A DNA stretch of 27,536 bases. Origin: a virus. The translations under genes and the position numbers were made by a program. The DNA lies in the IMG/VR virus record IMGVR_UViG_3300033887_000020, positions 1-27,536 of that record, one strand, 5' to 3'. The notes beneath the pieces are model-generated. The model had not been told where the DNA came from and ran no database searches. It saw nothing but the letters and a program-made list of their open reading frames with translations. Each line of letters opens with the position of its first letter. The first letter of the stretch is position 1. Positions 7,564 to 16,304 of the stretch are shown one piece after another.

Positions 7564-10500
7564 TTACGGCACCCCCACCACTTGCATCAAGCTCGACGTA
7601 ATGAGTCCAGCCGCGTTCTTGCGATCCACGATGTAGTACATCTCGTGCTGCGAGAGCCCAGGGATGTCGATCTCGCAGGTAGTCGAGCATGCCGTCCACG
7701 TTTGCGTTTCGCTCAGGTATGCGAATGGCGCCGATCCAGGTTGCGGCGGAAGCGCTCCGGTCGATGTAGCCGTCGCGCATACTTCCTGCCGAGACGTGCA
7801 GTAGAGGCTTGGGTTATAGCCGAATCTGATCCGGAACGATACGCCGCTGACACCACCGAGCTTAACCGGAACCGCAACGAAGGTCGAGCGATTAACGGAG
7901 TCCGTAGCTGGCCATGGCGGTAGCTGAATCGCTACGATGTCCTTGCGCACACCCTCTTTCCAGAAGACGTTGCCCAATATCCACGTGCCGTCCACCATTC
8001 CGTGCCAGTTCCAGTAGTTTGGAGTTACCCCTGGACCATTAAAAGCGTAACCGAGAGTCTGCCATAGATTTGCATTCGGGTCATTTTGGCCCCATTGATA
8101 TCGAGTTGCTTGTGCCGTGTAATTTGGAGCTGACGCGAGGCATGGGGCATTGCGGTCAGGCGCGGCACCATAGCAAATCCCGCCCGTGTCCGCGTTCGGC
8201 ACGACCACATAACGATTCCCGGCAGATGATCCACTGCGACATTCCCCCGCGTTATAGGCGTAGCAGAACGTATACGGATTAGAATCAGAGATTGACGACG
8301 ACGGCCCACTGATATCTGTGAGTAGAAATCGTCCAGCCCAGCCCTGCCACGTGAGTTGTTTTGGATATGCCGTGTCAAGGCATGCCCCTCCTGAGCTAGC
8401 GGAAGGGCAGGTGATTTGATAAGTATTGGTTTGTCCAGAAACAAGTGTCAGCGTGTGATACCAGAGCTGAATATCGAAACTCCCGCCACCCGCGCCGCCC
8501 CATGGCCTGCCATCATAGGCAAGACTCGGTGGCGTAGCGAGATACGCCTGACCTCCGGGGTGAGACTGTATGGCCGTGCCAATGCTGGTCCCGAATGCAT
8601 TCGTTACGATTCCAGCAAACGGATATACCATATTCATACCGTAGGTATAGTCGCTACTGATGACGGTCGGTAGAGAGCCATGGCGCGCACCATAAGAATT
8701 GTAATTGTTGTATCCACCTGAGATCGGCCCAGCAAAATAAGCCCCAAACTGAATTAAGTTTGTGCCGGTATTGTCTGATTGCCCAATGAAGGTGTGGCCC
8801 GTATCGAGGTTAGAGGGATCGCTGTAAATAGACGTTGGAGCGCTCTTTTGGACCCAGTAAATAATGCCATCACACTGTGCCGTGGCCTGCAAGTTAGGAG
8901 TCCAGCCATTGCTGTGTGCAGTCGGAGCAGATGCGCAAAGCTGGTTCACCCCGCGCGCGATGACGAGAGTAATTGAAGAGCACCCAGAACCAGATTTTGC
9001 CGCGACTAGGAATTGCTCTCCATATAAACCGTTAGCTCCGTCCAGAAGATAATCTCCAGGTTGAATCGTCTGTAGTTGTGCAGCACCAGCGACACATGCG
9101 CTCGGCCATTGCGCTTGGTCCCCGCTGCTAATGTTCCAACTAGCGAACGTCCCTGAGCCATTTACGCTAGTAACGTTGATTGCGAGCGTAGTTCCCGAAT
9201 AACTAGTTACGGTGCCATCCATCCAATCTAGGCCATTAGAGGCGTAAGCGGCGATAATCGGATCGCCAGCGACAAAGCTCTTGCCAGAGGCTACCGTGAA
9301 CGTCTGCGAGCCGGTTCCAATCGTAATTGACGTTGTAGAAGTAGTAACATATCCGCTTCCGAAAGTACCGGGCGTAGCGTTCTGCGGCTCATACGGAATC
9401 ACCATCTGAATGCAGTTATTCCCAGCAGCGCCAAGAGCATAATACGGACTCGACATTGAGATGCCGAGAGTCTGACAATTCTGGGTTGTCGGATCGGTGG
9501 AAACATTACCAGTCAAAACTGTAGTTGATGTCTCTCCGGTGATCGATGTGATCGACGGTGAATATTGTCCTATCCCGACCTGTGTTGCGGAATTTAACGG
9601 AGTTGTAAAGAAATGTGCCCATCCACCCGAAGTATCAGATGAAAATCCCCCATGCGCTCCCGTCCATCGCATCGGGTAGGTGGACCATGTGTTCATGCAG
9701 GCGACAATCTGGGACCCGGCCGACCGTGTGATATCAGCCCAACATCCATATGCAAGACCATTTTGAGTCTGTGCCTTAACCGTAAAGGCTATGTAGTTTC
9801 CGCTAAGATTATTTATCGAAACGCTATTGAAGTACTTCGGATTGAATCCGGAAACGATATTTGCCACCTGCTGTAAGATAGTCGTGCCGGATGTTGTATT
9901 GGTGCAGGTAGTTCCTGGACCGGAGGTTGTATAGGAAAGCGTGGTATAGTAGTTCGGCACGATAGCCGCGTAATTGTAACTGCTCGCATTGTACGTACAG
10001 GAATATAAATTACCATCCGCCCCATAAGCCCACCAATTATTTGGGTTGCTCGGGTTAAACATCCCCGTCGCCGTTACTTGATAGTTATTCCCATATGCTA
10101 TGAGCCTTGACTCTCCTGTCTGTGGAATAAATAGCCAGACTCCAGGGTTTCCGTATGAATCGGTAAGGGAGCACATTCGGCCTTGTTCGGCTGGGATCAG
10201 CGCAGTCACACCATCCGCCTGATAATTTACTGTCACCGTGGTAACCGAGCAGAAATTCGCCGTGCCGTCGTCACCAACGTCGAAGCCAGCAGACCCAGCG
10301 AATAAGTAAGTCATGTTCTGGAGATCCGCCGTCCCTGAACCGGAGTTCCAGACTAATACTCCAAAGTTGGTCATGGCGAATGCGGTCGAGCCCATTGTCG
10401 CGCCTGTGGTATGGGCATAGCCCGTTGCGGTACATCCGCTGAAGGTTGAGCCGCTAAGCGTACTGCAATACACTGTCTCCGGGGATGAATCCTGAAACGA

Positions 10501-11823
10501 AACAGAGTATGCGCCGCCAACCGGAGGATCAACGTCCATAACCCGAATGAATCCCGTAGCGGAAGATACAACAAAAGTCGTCACGCCACTCGATATAGAT
10601 CCATTCAGAGTGGTTGAGAAGCCTGTATATGAGCCGAGATTTTGGTTAAGCGTTAATGTAGTATTATTTATTAATGCAGAGATCGTACACTCATTATTTG
10701 TGCATGTCGGGGATGACCCAGCGATGAAAATATGGTCCCCCGATACTGTCGATAGGGGGAAGAAAGTCGAGGCTCCTCCGAGATTCGAAACGAGAGTGAC
10801 CGTCGTGCCGCTGATCGAAACCGTGCCGCTAAAATTGGTTAACTCCTCGGCTGTTATCTTCGGGTTCCCCCATGGACCGAACGGTGGCTGATAGGTGAAC
10901 TGACCCGAGGTCGGAGTGGTTCCACCTGGCGATCCGGTAGGTGTCGGTGGAATTACGACTGCGGCGGCTGACCCAGAGCCATTGGGCAATGCTACAGAAA
11001 GATTATTGCCGACGCAAACCCGATTTACCGCGAGACATGTCGAGATTTGGCCGCCAGCACCCGACGCATATGCCGACCCGAACTTGATTTGCAAATCGTC
11101 CGTGGAGCCGTTCGTGGCGAATCCAGGACGAATGATCTGATCAAGTGGAATAAAAAGGGCATTGGCCGATCCAGTTGAAGATGTACTCGCATATCCGGAT
11201 GATCCAAGAATATTCGCTGGATTCGTCCATGCCGAAGCAATATCCGTTACAAGTCTAGCTGACGACACCGTACTATAATAGCCAACGCCAGGGCTGCTCT
11301 GTCCCGGACCCGTGACTCGCTTAATCATCATTCCAGTAATCGGATCGATATACTGATCTCCCTGATTTGTCCAGTCGAAGGCGGGCCACGGATAATTACC
11401 CCAATTCGTGGAGTTCGCTGGAGTAAGCCACGCGGAACTATTCCCGAGCGCCGGTATTCCGGTCGTGAAATTGATCGATCCGGAATCCGATCCGGCCGTC
11501 AGTGTCAACGTATGAAGCGTTGCCACTTGAAGCGCCCAGTTCGCTCCCAGCACAAGAGTCTTGCAGCCATTCGGCCCAATGATGGTACTCGCTCGATCCG
11601 TGTCGATATTGCTGTTCGAAAAGATACTCGTGTTGATGTCGTTCGGCGTGTATGTCGTAAGCTGCCCGGTCGGGGACGCCGTGAGCGTAATCGTCACGGC
11701 CGACGCCTCGCAGTACTGGAACGCCACCTGCGTCGGCGTCTTCGAGTTTCTGACCTCGGTGATCGTGATCGTGGCGGCTTGCACAACCACACAGCACGCC
11801 GCAAGTAATATAAGTGATTTCAT
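7564..11823 (-). CDS. Very large secreted beta-rich protein, 1419 aa (surface or appendage protein)
   Basis: The ATG at 11823 begins a signal peptide MKSLILLAACCVVVQA with an AxA-like cleavage site. The LAAC at residues 7-10 fits a lipobox by letters but sits too early and inside the hydrophobic core. The next ~45 residues (ITITEVRNSKTPTQVAFQY) look like an Ig/Fn3-type strand set. The middle ~1,000 residues are Gly/Ser/Thr/Asn-rich beta repeats with many Cys. The C-terminus (SGVSFRIRFGYNPSLYC ... CEIDIPGLSQHEMYYIVDRK) again looks Fn3-like. No catalytic motif is recognised. The gene is visibly more A+T-rich than its neighbours, suggesting separate acquisition. It lacks a clear ribosome-binding site. 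An adhesin or receptor-contact role is inferred. Confidence 0.75.
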   Translation of the reverse strand: MKSLILLAACCVVVQAATITITEVRNSKTPTQVAFQYCEASAVTITLTASPTGQLTTYTPNDINTSIFSNSNIDTDRASTIIGPNGCKTLVLGANWALQVATLHTLTLTAGSDSGSINFTTGIPALGNSSAWLTPANSTNWGNYPWPAFDWTNQGDQYIDPITGMMIKRVTGPGQSSPGVGYYSTVSSARLVTDIASAWTNPANILGSSGYASTSSTGSANALFIPLDQIIRPGFATNGSTDDLQIKFGSAYASGAGGQISTCLAVNRVCVGNNLSVALPNGSGSAAAVVIPPTPTGSPGGTTPTSGQFTYQPPFGPWGNPKITAEELTNFSGTVSISGTTVTLVSNLGGASTFFPLSTVSGDHIFIAGSSPTCTNNECTISALINNTTLTLNQNLGSYTGFSTTLNGSISSGVTTFVVSSATGFIRVMDVDPPVGGAYSVSFQDSSPETVYCSTLSGSTFSGCTATGYAHTTGATMGSTAFAMTNFGVLVWNSGSGTADLQNMTYLFAGSAGFDVGDDGTANFCSVTTVTVNYQADGVTALIPAEQGRMCSLTDSYGNPGVWLFIPQTGESRLIAYGNNYQVTATGMFNPSNPNNWWAYGADGNLYSCTYNASSYNYAAIVPNYYTTLSYTTSGPGTTCTNTTSGTTILQQVANIVSGFNPKYFNSVSINNLSGNYIAFTVKAQTQNGLAYGCWADITRSAGSQIVACMNTWSTYPMRWTGAHGGFSSDTSGGWAHFFTTPLNSATQVGIGQYSPSITSITGETSTTVLTGNVSTDPTTQNCQTLGISMSSPYYALGAAGNNCIQMVIPYEPQNATPGTFGSGYVTTSTTSITIGTGSQTFTVASGKSFVAGDPIIAAYASNGLDWMDGTVTSYSGTTLAINVTSVNGSGTFASWNISSGDQAQWPSACVAGAAQLQTIQPGDYLLDGANGLYGEQFLVAAKSGSGCSSITLVIARGVNQLCASAPTAHSNGWTPNLQATAQCDGIIYWVQKSAPTSIYSDPSNLDTGHTFIGQSDNTGTNLIQFGAYFAGPISGGYNNYNSYGARHGSLPTVISSDYTYGMNMVYPFAGIVTNAFGTSIGTAIQSHPGGQAYLATPPSLAYDGRPWGGAGGGSFDIQLWYHTLTLVSGQTNTYQITCPSASSGGACLDTAYPKQLTWQGWAGRFLLTDISGPSSSISDSNPYTFCYAYNAGECRSGSSAGNRYVVVPNADTGGICYGAAPDRNAPCLASAPNYTAQATRYQWGQNDPNANLWQTLGYAFNGPGVTPNYWNWHGMVDGTWILGNVFWKEGVRKDIVAIQLPPWPATDSVNRSTFVAVPVKLGGVSGVSFRIRFGYNPSLYCTSRQEVCATATSTGALPPQPGSAPFAYLSETQTWTACSTTCEIDIPGLSQHEMYYIVDRKNAAGLITSSLMQVVGVP

Positions 11824-11852
11824 TTTTGAACTAATAAATCAGCGCCGCGTTC

Positions 11853-11882
11853 ATTATATTCAAATTACCGGCCGCATTCGAA
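11853..11882 (-). promoter_or_regulatory. Candidate promoter for the 1419-aa secreted protein gene
   Basis: A perfect -10 hexamer TATAAT lies on the minus strand at 11858-11853, and a weaker TTCGAA at 11882-11877 gives an 18-nt spacer. The predicted transcript would start near 11846, leaving about 23 nt before the ATG. The 123-nt gap between this gene and the upstream gene (11824-11946) otherwise contains no credible ORF. An independent promoter fits the different base composition of the gene. Confidence 0.45.
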
Positions 11883-11946
11883 CCCACGGAGTTATTCCTG
11901 GAAAACCGCTAATCCCAACCGAAGAAAGTTTTCGCATGATCCGATT

Positions 11947-13374
11947 TCAAAGAGTTAAAACGGCCTTCAATATGTAGTCGTAATGGGCGTTCGAATCCGT
12001 CCGGTTGATGAAGATCTGAAGGATATTCCCCGCCGAGCATCCGGACATCGTGAGGGTGCTAAGGGTGAGCTGCTGGAATTCGTTCGTAGCGGCGGCGGCG
12101 AGCGTTTGCGCCGTGTTCAGTGATGGTGTCTGCGGAGTACCCCCAGTTCCAGCGCTGCATCCAGTCTGGACAGTGAAGGTATCGGCCGAGGCAGCACTGA
12201 TGGAGACGTAAAGATCGAATCTGGCACCGCTGGTCCATCCGATAGGCACCGTGGTAGTTAAATATGCGCCACTGTTGGTCCCGCCATAGGAGGGCTGAAT
12301 AACCCCTAAGTAAAGCGTAGTTCCACCGAACTCCACACACCCAAAGCTCGCTCCATTAGTAACCGCTCCGCTCCATCCAGAACCGACGTATACCGTTCCA
12401 GTCGATGTGCAGGCCGCCGCTGGGTAATCTCGTGTGACCGCCTGATAAGATGACCCACCGCCAAGTGTCCCCCACGTCGGTGTCCCCGTCGCGCATCCCC
12501 CCGATGTCTGACACACAGAGGCCACCCAAGTAGAAGGCGTCGTGTTGTAGTATATGCTGCCCTGTACGCTTCCGGGCACCGTGGTCGGCGCGCCGGAGCC
12601 GATGAAATAAGTCGTCACGATGGTACCGTCGATGGTGCAATTCACCACGCCGCCAGTACCGCCGGTGCAGATCAGCCCCGAGGTGCCGTTGGTCGGTGCC
12701 GTGGCATAAACCGATCGTTGATCCTCGCAACCGATCGTGAACGAGGTCGATGAATAGCAGTTCGAGAACGAATCGAAGGTGTTCGCCGATCCGTTGCCGC
12801 CCGTGAAAATGGCAATGGGTGTGACTCCAGACGGGAAGCCAATGAGGGAGCTTGCCCCGAGCGCTCCGCCAAGCGAACCGGAAACGGCAATATCCGACAA
12901 GCTGCCGGTCGTTCCGCTCGTTCCGATCTTCATCGATGGCACAGTGGAATCCCAGTAGACATAGAATTTCGTCGCTGATGGCGCGCAGCCTGTGGAGCAT
13001 GTGAAGACCACCGTTCCACCAACCGTGTCTCGATAGTTGTTCGCTCCGAGAACGGTCCCTTGCGTGGGACACGTCATCGTCACCACGGTCCCAGATGTAT
13101 GAACCAGAATACAGTCGTTGAGTTGGTAAGCCGAACCGACACCTCCGGCAATTGTTAACCACGTAGAACCATTGGAATAACAGAGAGCCGTGGTCGATCC
13201 GCCGCCCGTGCCGCAATTCGGATTTGCGTCGGTGACCCCATAATATTGACCTGACGTTGAGGCCGCGGATGGCAGGGCTGAAACCGTCACCGTAGGGATC
13301 TGGGGGCCGGACGTGAACAGCGTACCCTGGCCCCAGCAGGCGACAGCAATCAGAAACAGAATGATTTTTCGCAT
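11947..13374 (-). CDS. Secreted tail-fibre-like protein, 475 aa
   Basis: The frame stays open to 13872, but the real start is the ATG at 13374, overlapping the upstream stop (TAATG) and beginning a signal peptide MRKIILFLIAVACWGQG. Residues about 30-75 show the fibre-type pattern ALPSAASTSGQYYGVTD ... C-x-x-GGGS-x-x-x-LC-x-SNGS-x-W. The middle is Gly/Ser/Thr-rich with paired Cys. The C-terminal ~130 residues (TVPIGWTSGARFDLYVSIS ... AGNILQIFINRTDS) look like a jelly-roll domain often found at fibre ends. It is coupled to the fibre gene before it. A receptor-binding fibre component is likely, although the signal peptide is unexpected. Confidence 0.7.
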   Translation of the reverse strand: MRKIILFLIAVACWGQGTLFTSGPQIPTVTVSALPSAASTSGQYYGVTDANPNCGTGGGSTTALCYSNGSTWLTIAGGVGSAYQLNDCILVHTSGTVVTMTCPTQGTVLGANNYRDTVGGTVVFTCSTGCAPSATKFYVYWDSTVPSMKIGTSGTTGSLSDIAVSGSLGGALGASSLIGFPSGVTPIAIFTGGNGSANTFDSFSNCYSSTSFTIGCEDQRSVYATAPTNGTSGLICTGGTGGVVNCTIDGTIVTTYFIGSGAPTTVPGSVQGSIYYNTTPSTWVASVCQTSGGCATGTPTWGTLGGGSSYQAVTRDYPAAACTSTGTVYVGSGWSGAVTNGASFGCVEFGGTTLYLGVIQPSYGGTNSGAYLTTTVPIGWTSGARFDLYVSISAASADTFTVQTGCSAGTGGTPQTPSLNTAQTLAAAATNEFQQLTLSTLTMSGCSAGNILQIFINRTDSNAHYDYILKAVLTL

Positions 13375-16298
13375 TAGTACCAGCTCCCCGCTGGGCCGGA
13401 GCAGTTGAGTGTCAGCTTGGCGTTGTTCGAGAGATTGTAAGTCGCGGGTATATTCCCGCCTCCGCCCACCATGATTGCTCCCGCTCCCAGCGTGTTCACT
13501 AGCGTGACCGTCTGCCAGATACTCAGGCATGGGCTGATCGTGGTGACGGTTCCCGTCGATCCTAACGCCACTACCGGCGCCCCGAGCCACGTCGTCAACG
13601 TCCCGCCCGATTCCGTAATCGAAGGCCAGGGCGAAGTATTTATCCTGATGGCGTCGATTCTCCAGTTCTGCGCGACACTGGTAACTACGATTGGCGGCGT
13701 GGCCGTACCCAGTCCCGAGTTGTCTGAAAACTCTGCATTTACAAGGGTCCACCAGATCGCTTGATGCGCCGTCGAAACCTGATGTATCCCGTACAGCGCC
13801 ATGTGGTCGCAATAGACCTGGGTCAGCATGACCTCGTTGACTGCATTCGAGGTCGCATCTCCCACGATGCACGATTCCACCACGCCCGCGTCGTGCATCC
13901 AGTTATCGATCTGGGTGCCGGTCGCATACGCCATGTACAGCGACGCACTTCCCGCGGCGTATGTGCCCGTGGTTTTGTCTGTGCTCGTGTGGACATGCGA
14001 AAAATGCGCGTCTGCGGCAAGGTAGACTCCCCGGTAGGCAAACCAGATATCGATCCAATCCCCTTTGCAGTTGTACGATTCGCAGTCGATGCCGACGTAA
14101 GCCGATCTGGTTCCGTTGACTCCGATCGACACATTTTGCACATTGAATCCGTCTTGAGACGAACTGGCGTAGAACATCGCGCCCGACGTCATATCCCCGG
14201 AATTCGGATAGATGCTGAAATTTGAGAACGTTGGGCTGATATCGCCGCCATCCGCCGTTACCGTAACGACGTTACCGGAGTTGAAGTACAACTTGATCGC
14301 GGTCCCATACGCTGCGCCGCAACCGATAAACCCCGGGTGGTCCGCCGGTGGGTTATACGGGCCGTACCAATTGACTCCCCCACATTGAACTTTGACCTGT
14401 TGCGTGGGGTTGGCGTTCGCGGCTTCCTGGAGCCCAGAGGTCGCGCTCTGTATCGTCCATGCGCCGGAGTGGTTATTCACCGTGGTGAAGATTACGGTTC
14501 CTGTGCTGTTACCAGCCACGCAGGTGCCTCCGGCGATTAAAACCGATTCGGCGGTCCCCGTGCCGCCGGAGACGTAGAGGTAGTGTCCGGTATCCGCGCC
14601 GTTCACTCCGCCGGGGCAGGGCGTGAGGGTCACTGTCGCGGCGATAGTCGCTGTCAACGTCCCTCCCGGAGCCTGCGCCGAGAAATTGTACGTCGCCGCA
14701 TAGATCGTCTGGCTCGTTCCGGTGGCGATGGTATTGCAGCCATAACCCGAGCCGAGCGTCCAGATCAGAGCGTCATTGGGCGCGGAGCAGGACGGGATAT
14801 TTACTGCGGTGGGCACGCCGGAGGACGTCAGGCTCGCGATTGTCTGATTAGCGGCGTTCATCGGATTGACCATGCCGCCGGTGCCGCCCACGATTCGTAT
14901 GAGAGCCGGCGCAATGGAATAATAGATCGTTATATCTCCGGTCGTCGGGTTGACTGTCTGTTTCATCGGCTCATACTCAGCCGGATTCGAGGTGGAGTTG
15001 AGAGCCTGCGCCCAAGCATAAATGCCCTGGCCGTGATTGCTCGCCAGGATGGCGCCGCCGCTCGCGGGAATCGTCGCCGGGCATCCTGAAGCGCACAGCA
15101 GATAAGGCACGGCTCCGGCGCCGCCGGCTCCGGAGGTGCAGTTGGCGTTTCCGTTGGCCTGAATTCCGGTGGATAAGGGCGTCCCGCCGGAGCACTGGGT
15201 AGGAGTGGCGGATAGCGCCGTCGCGGTCGCCGCGTTTCCGGTGGTGTTCTGGTTGAGTGTCGGGAAGTTGGTCAGCAGCGCGGCGCTGACGGCCGGAAGC
15301 TGGGCAGAACCGGTTAGCTGCACGAGGTTGCCGGCGGCGGTTCCCACGGTGTAGGAAGTCAGCCACGCGGAACCGGAGGAGTTGGGGACCCCGGCTCCGG
15401 GATAGACCATACCACCACCGCCGCCGATCGCGGCGCAGCCGGTCGCGTTTCCATTCGCCAGAATTCCAGTAGGCGCGTATCCGGTTGAGCAGAGGCTTGG
15501 GGAAGAGGCCAGGGCCGAAGCGGTAGCGGCGTTTCCCAGATAGCCTCCGGCGGCCGGGATCTGACCCGATCCATTCAACTGAAGCAGGTTGTTCGCGGAA
15601 GTTCCCACGGTGTAAGGGAAGGTCGCATACCAATCCGCAGCCAGGCCGCAGCCGCTGGAATTGGCGCACTGATACTGCTTGGGGGTGGCCCCGGATGTCT
15701 GGCACAGGCTCAGATATGCTCCTGTGGTGTTTCCGGGGTTACCGGCGCACTGGACGACCGATCCTCCGCCGCCGCCGCTGGAGATCTGGACCCAGGTACC
15801 GGCGCCCCCGATAGTCGATCCTTCGCAGGACCACTGCGCGAGAGTCGATACGACGATCTGGAGTCCGAGCGTTTGACCGACCGTGCAGGAGCCGTTGGGC
15901 GCGGTGGTGACGTACAGGATCTGCGGCTGAACCGAGGGGAGGGAGCTGGTGATTCCGGGTCCTGCTTCCTGGACATCGTAGGTTCCATTGTCCACGTAGA
16001 AGAACCAGTACCCGTTGGTCGAGTTTTCGGGAGCCTGGCCCACGGTGAACGGGTTTGAGAGGGGGGTTCCGCTATTGTCCTGGTAGAGATTGGCTTTGGT
16101 TCCTCCCGATCCGGTGATGAAGACGGTTACGGTGCAGTTGGTGTAGGACGCCATCAGCGGCATCGCGGGATTGGAGGGAACCCCGGCGACGGTGATGGTC
16201 CGGCCGCCTTGCGTACAGAATCCCCAGACTCGTTCGCGCGCGAACATAACGCCGGGAGCGAGGCACGCGAACAGGAGGAACCGGGATAGAATTTTCAT
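13374..16298 (-). CDS. Secreted tail-fibre/tailspike-like protein, 974 aa
   Basis: It starts with a signal peptide (MKILSRFLLFACLAPGVMFA). Residues 129-172 (SCTVG ... IVVSTLAQWSCEG ... GTW) are shared with the gene upstream. Two internal copies of a fibre module follow, about 229-288 and 316-387, each with YTVGT-x-A-x-NL-x-QL-x-GS-x-Q-x-PA, then GNAATA-x-AL, then GI-x-ANGNA-x-x-C. The region around 640-900 (FSNFSIYPNSGD, FNVQNVSIGV, AYVGIDCESYNCKGDW, DIWFAYRGVYL) looks like a right-handed beta-helix of the tailspike/pectate-lyase type, which often binds or cleaves polysaccharide. No catalytic residues can be assigned. Two pieces of this gene (15385-15440, 16111-16134) recur at 22420-22498. 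Confidence 0.75.
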   Translation of the reverse strand: MKILSRFLLFACLAPGVMFARERVWGFCTQGGRTITVAGVPSNPAMPLMASYTNCTVTVFITGSGGTKANLYQDNSGTPLSNPFTVGQAPENSTNGYWFFYVDNGTYDVQEAGPGITSSLPSVQPQILYVTTAPNGSCTVGQTLGLQIVVSTLAQWSCEGSTIGGAGTWVQISSGGGGGSVVQCAGNPGNTTGAYLSLCQTSGATPKQYQCANSSGCGLAADWYATFPYTVGTSANNLLQLNGSGQIPAAGGYLGNAATASALASSPSLCSTGYAPTGILANGNATGCAAIGGGGGMVYPGAGVPNSSGSAWLTSYTVGTAAGNLVQLTGSAQLPAVSAALLTNFPTLNQNTTGNAATATALSATPTQCSGGTPLSTGIQANGNANCTSGAGGAGAVPYLLCASGCPATIPASGGAILASNHGQGIYAWAQALNSTSNPAEYEPMKQTVNPTTGDITIYYSIAPALIRIVGGTGGMVNPMNAANQTIASLTSSGVPTAVNIPSCSAPNDALIWTLGSGYGCNTIATGTSQTIYAATYNFSAQAPGGTLTATIAATVTLTPCPGGVNGADTGHYLYVSGGTGTAESVLIAGGTCVAGNSTGTVIFTTVNNHSGAWTIQSATSGLQEAANANPTQQVKVQCGGVNWYGPYNPPADHPGFIGCGAAYGTAIKLYFNSGNVVTVTADGGDISPTFSNFSIYPNSGDMTSGAMFYASSSQDGFNVQNVSIGVNGTRSAYVGIDCESYNCKGDWIDIWFAYRGVYLAADAHFSHVHTSTDKTTGTYAAGSASLYMAYATGTQIDNWMHDAGVVESCIVGDATSNAVNEVMLTQVYCDHMALYGIHQVSTAHQAIWWTLVNAEFSDNSGLGTATPPIVVTSVAQNWRIDAIRINTSPWPSITESGGTLTTWLGAPVVALGSTGTVTTISPCLSIWQTVTLVNTLGAGAIMVGGGGNIPATYNLSNNAKLTLNCSGPAGSWY

Positions 16299-16304
16299 AT
16301 AGTG

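Noticed and set aside
11790-11823. LAAC lipobox in the 1419-aa protein, suggesting a lipoprotein
   Set aside because: The Cys is at residue 10, inside the hydrophobic core and followed by more hydrophobic residues; an ordinary signal peptidase I site near residue 16 fits better.
11860-11930. GGGTTCGAATGC on the minus strand suggesting a tRNA in the gap before the 1419-aa gene
   Set aside because: The flanking stem is only 3 bp and no anticodon arm can be built. The nearby 25-aa frame is also unsupported.
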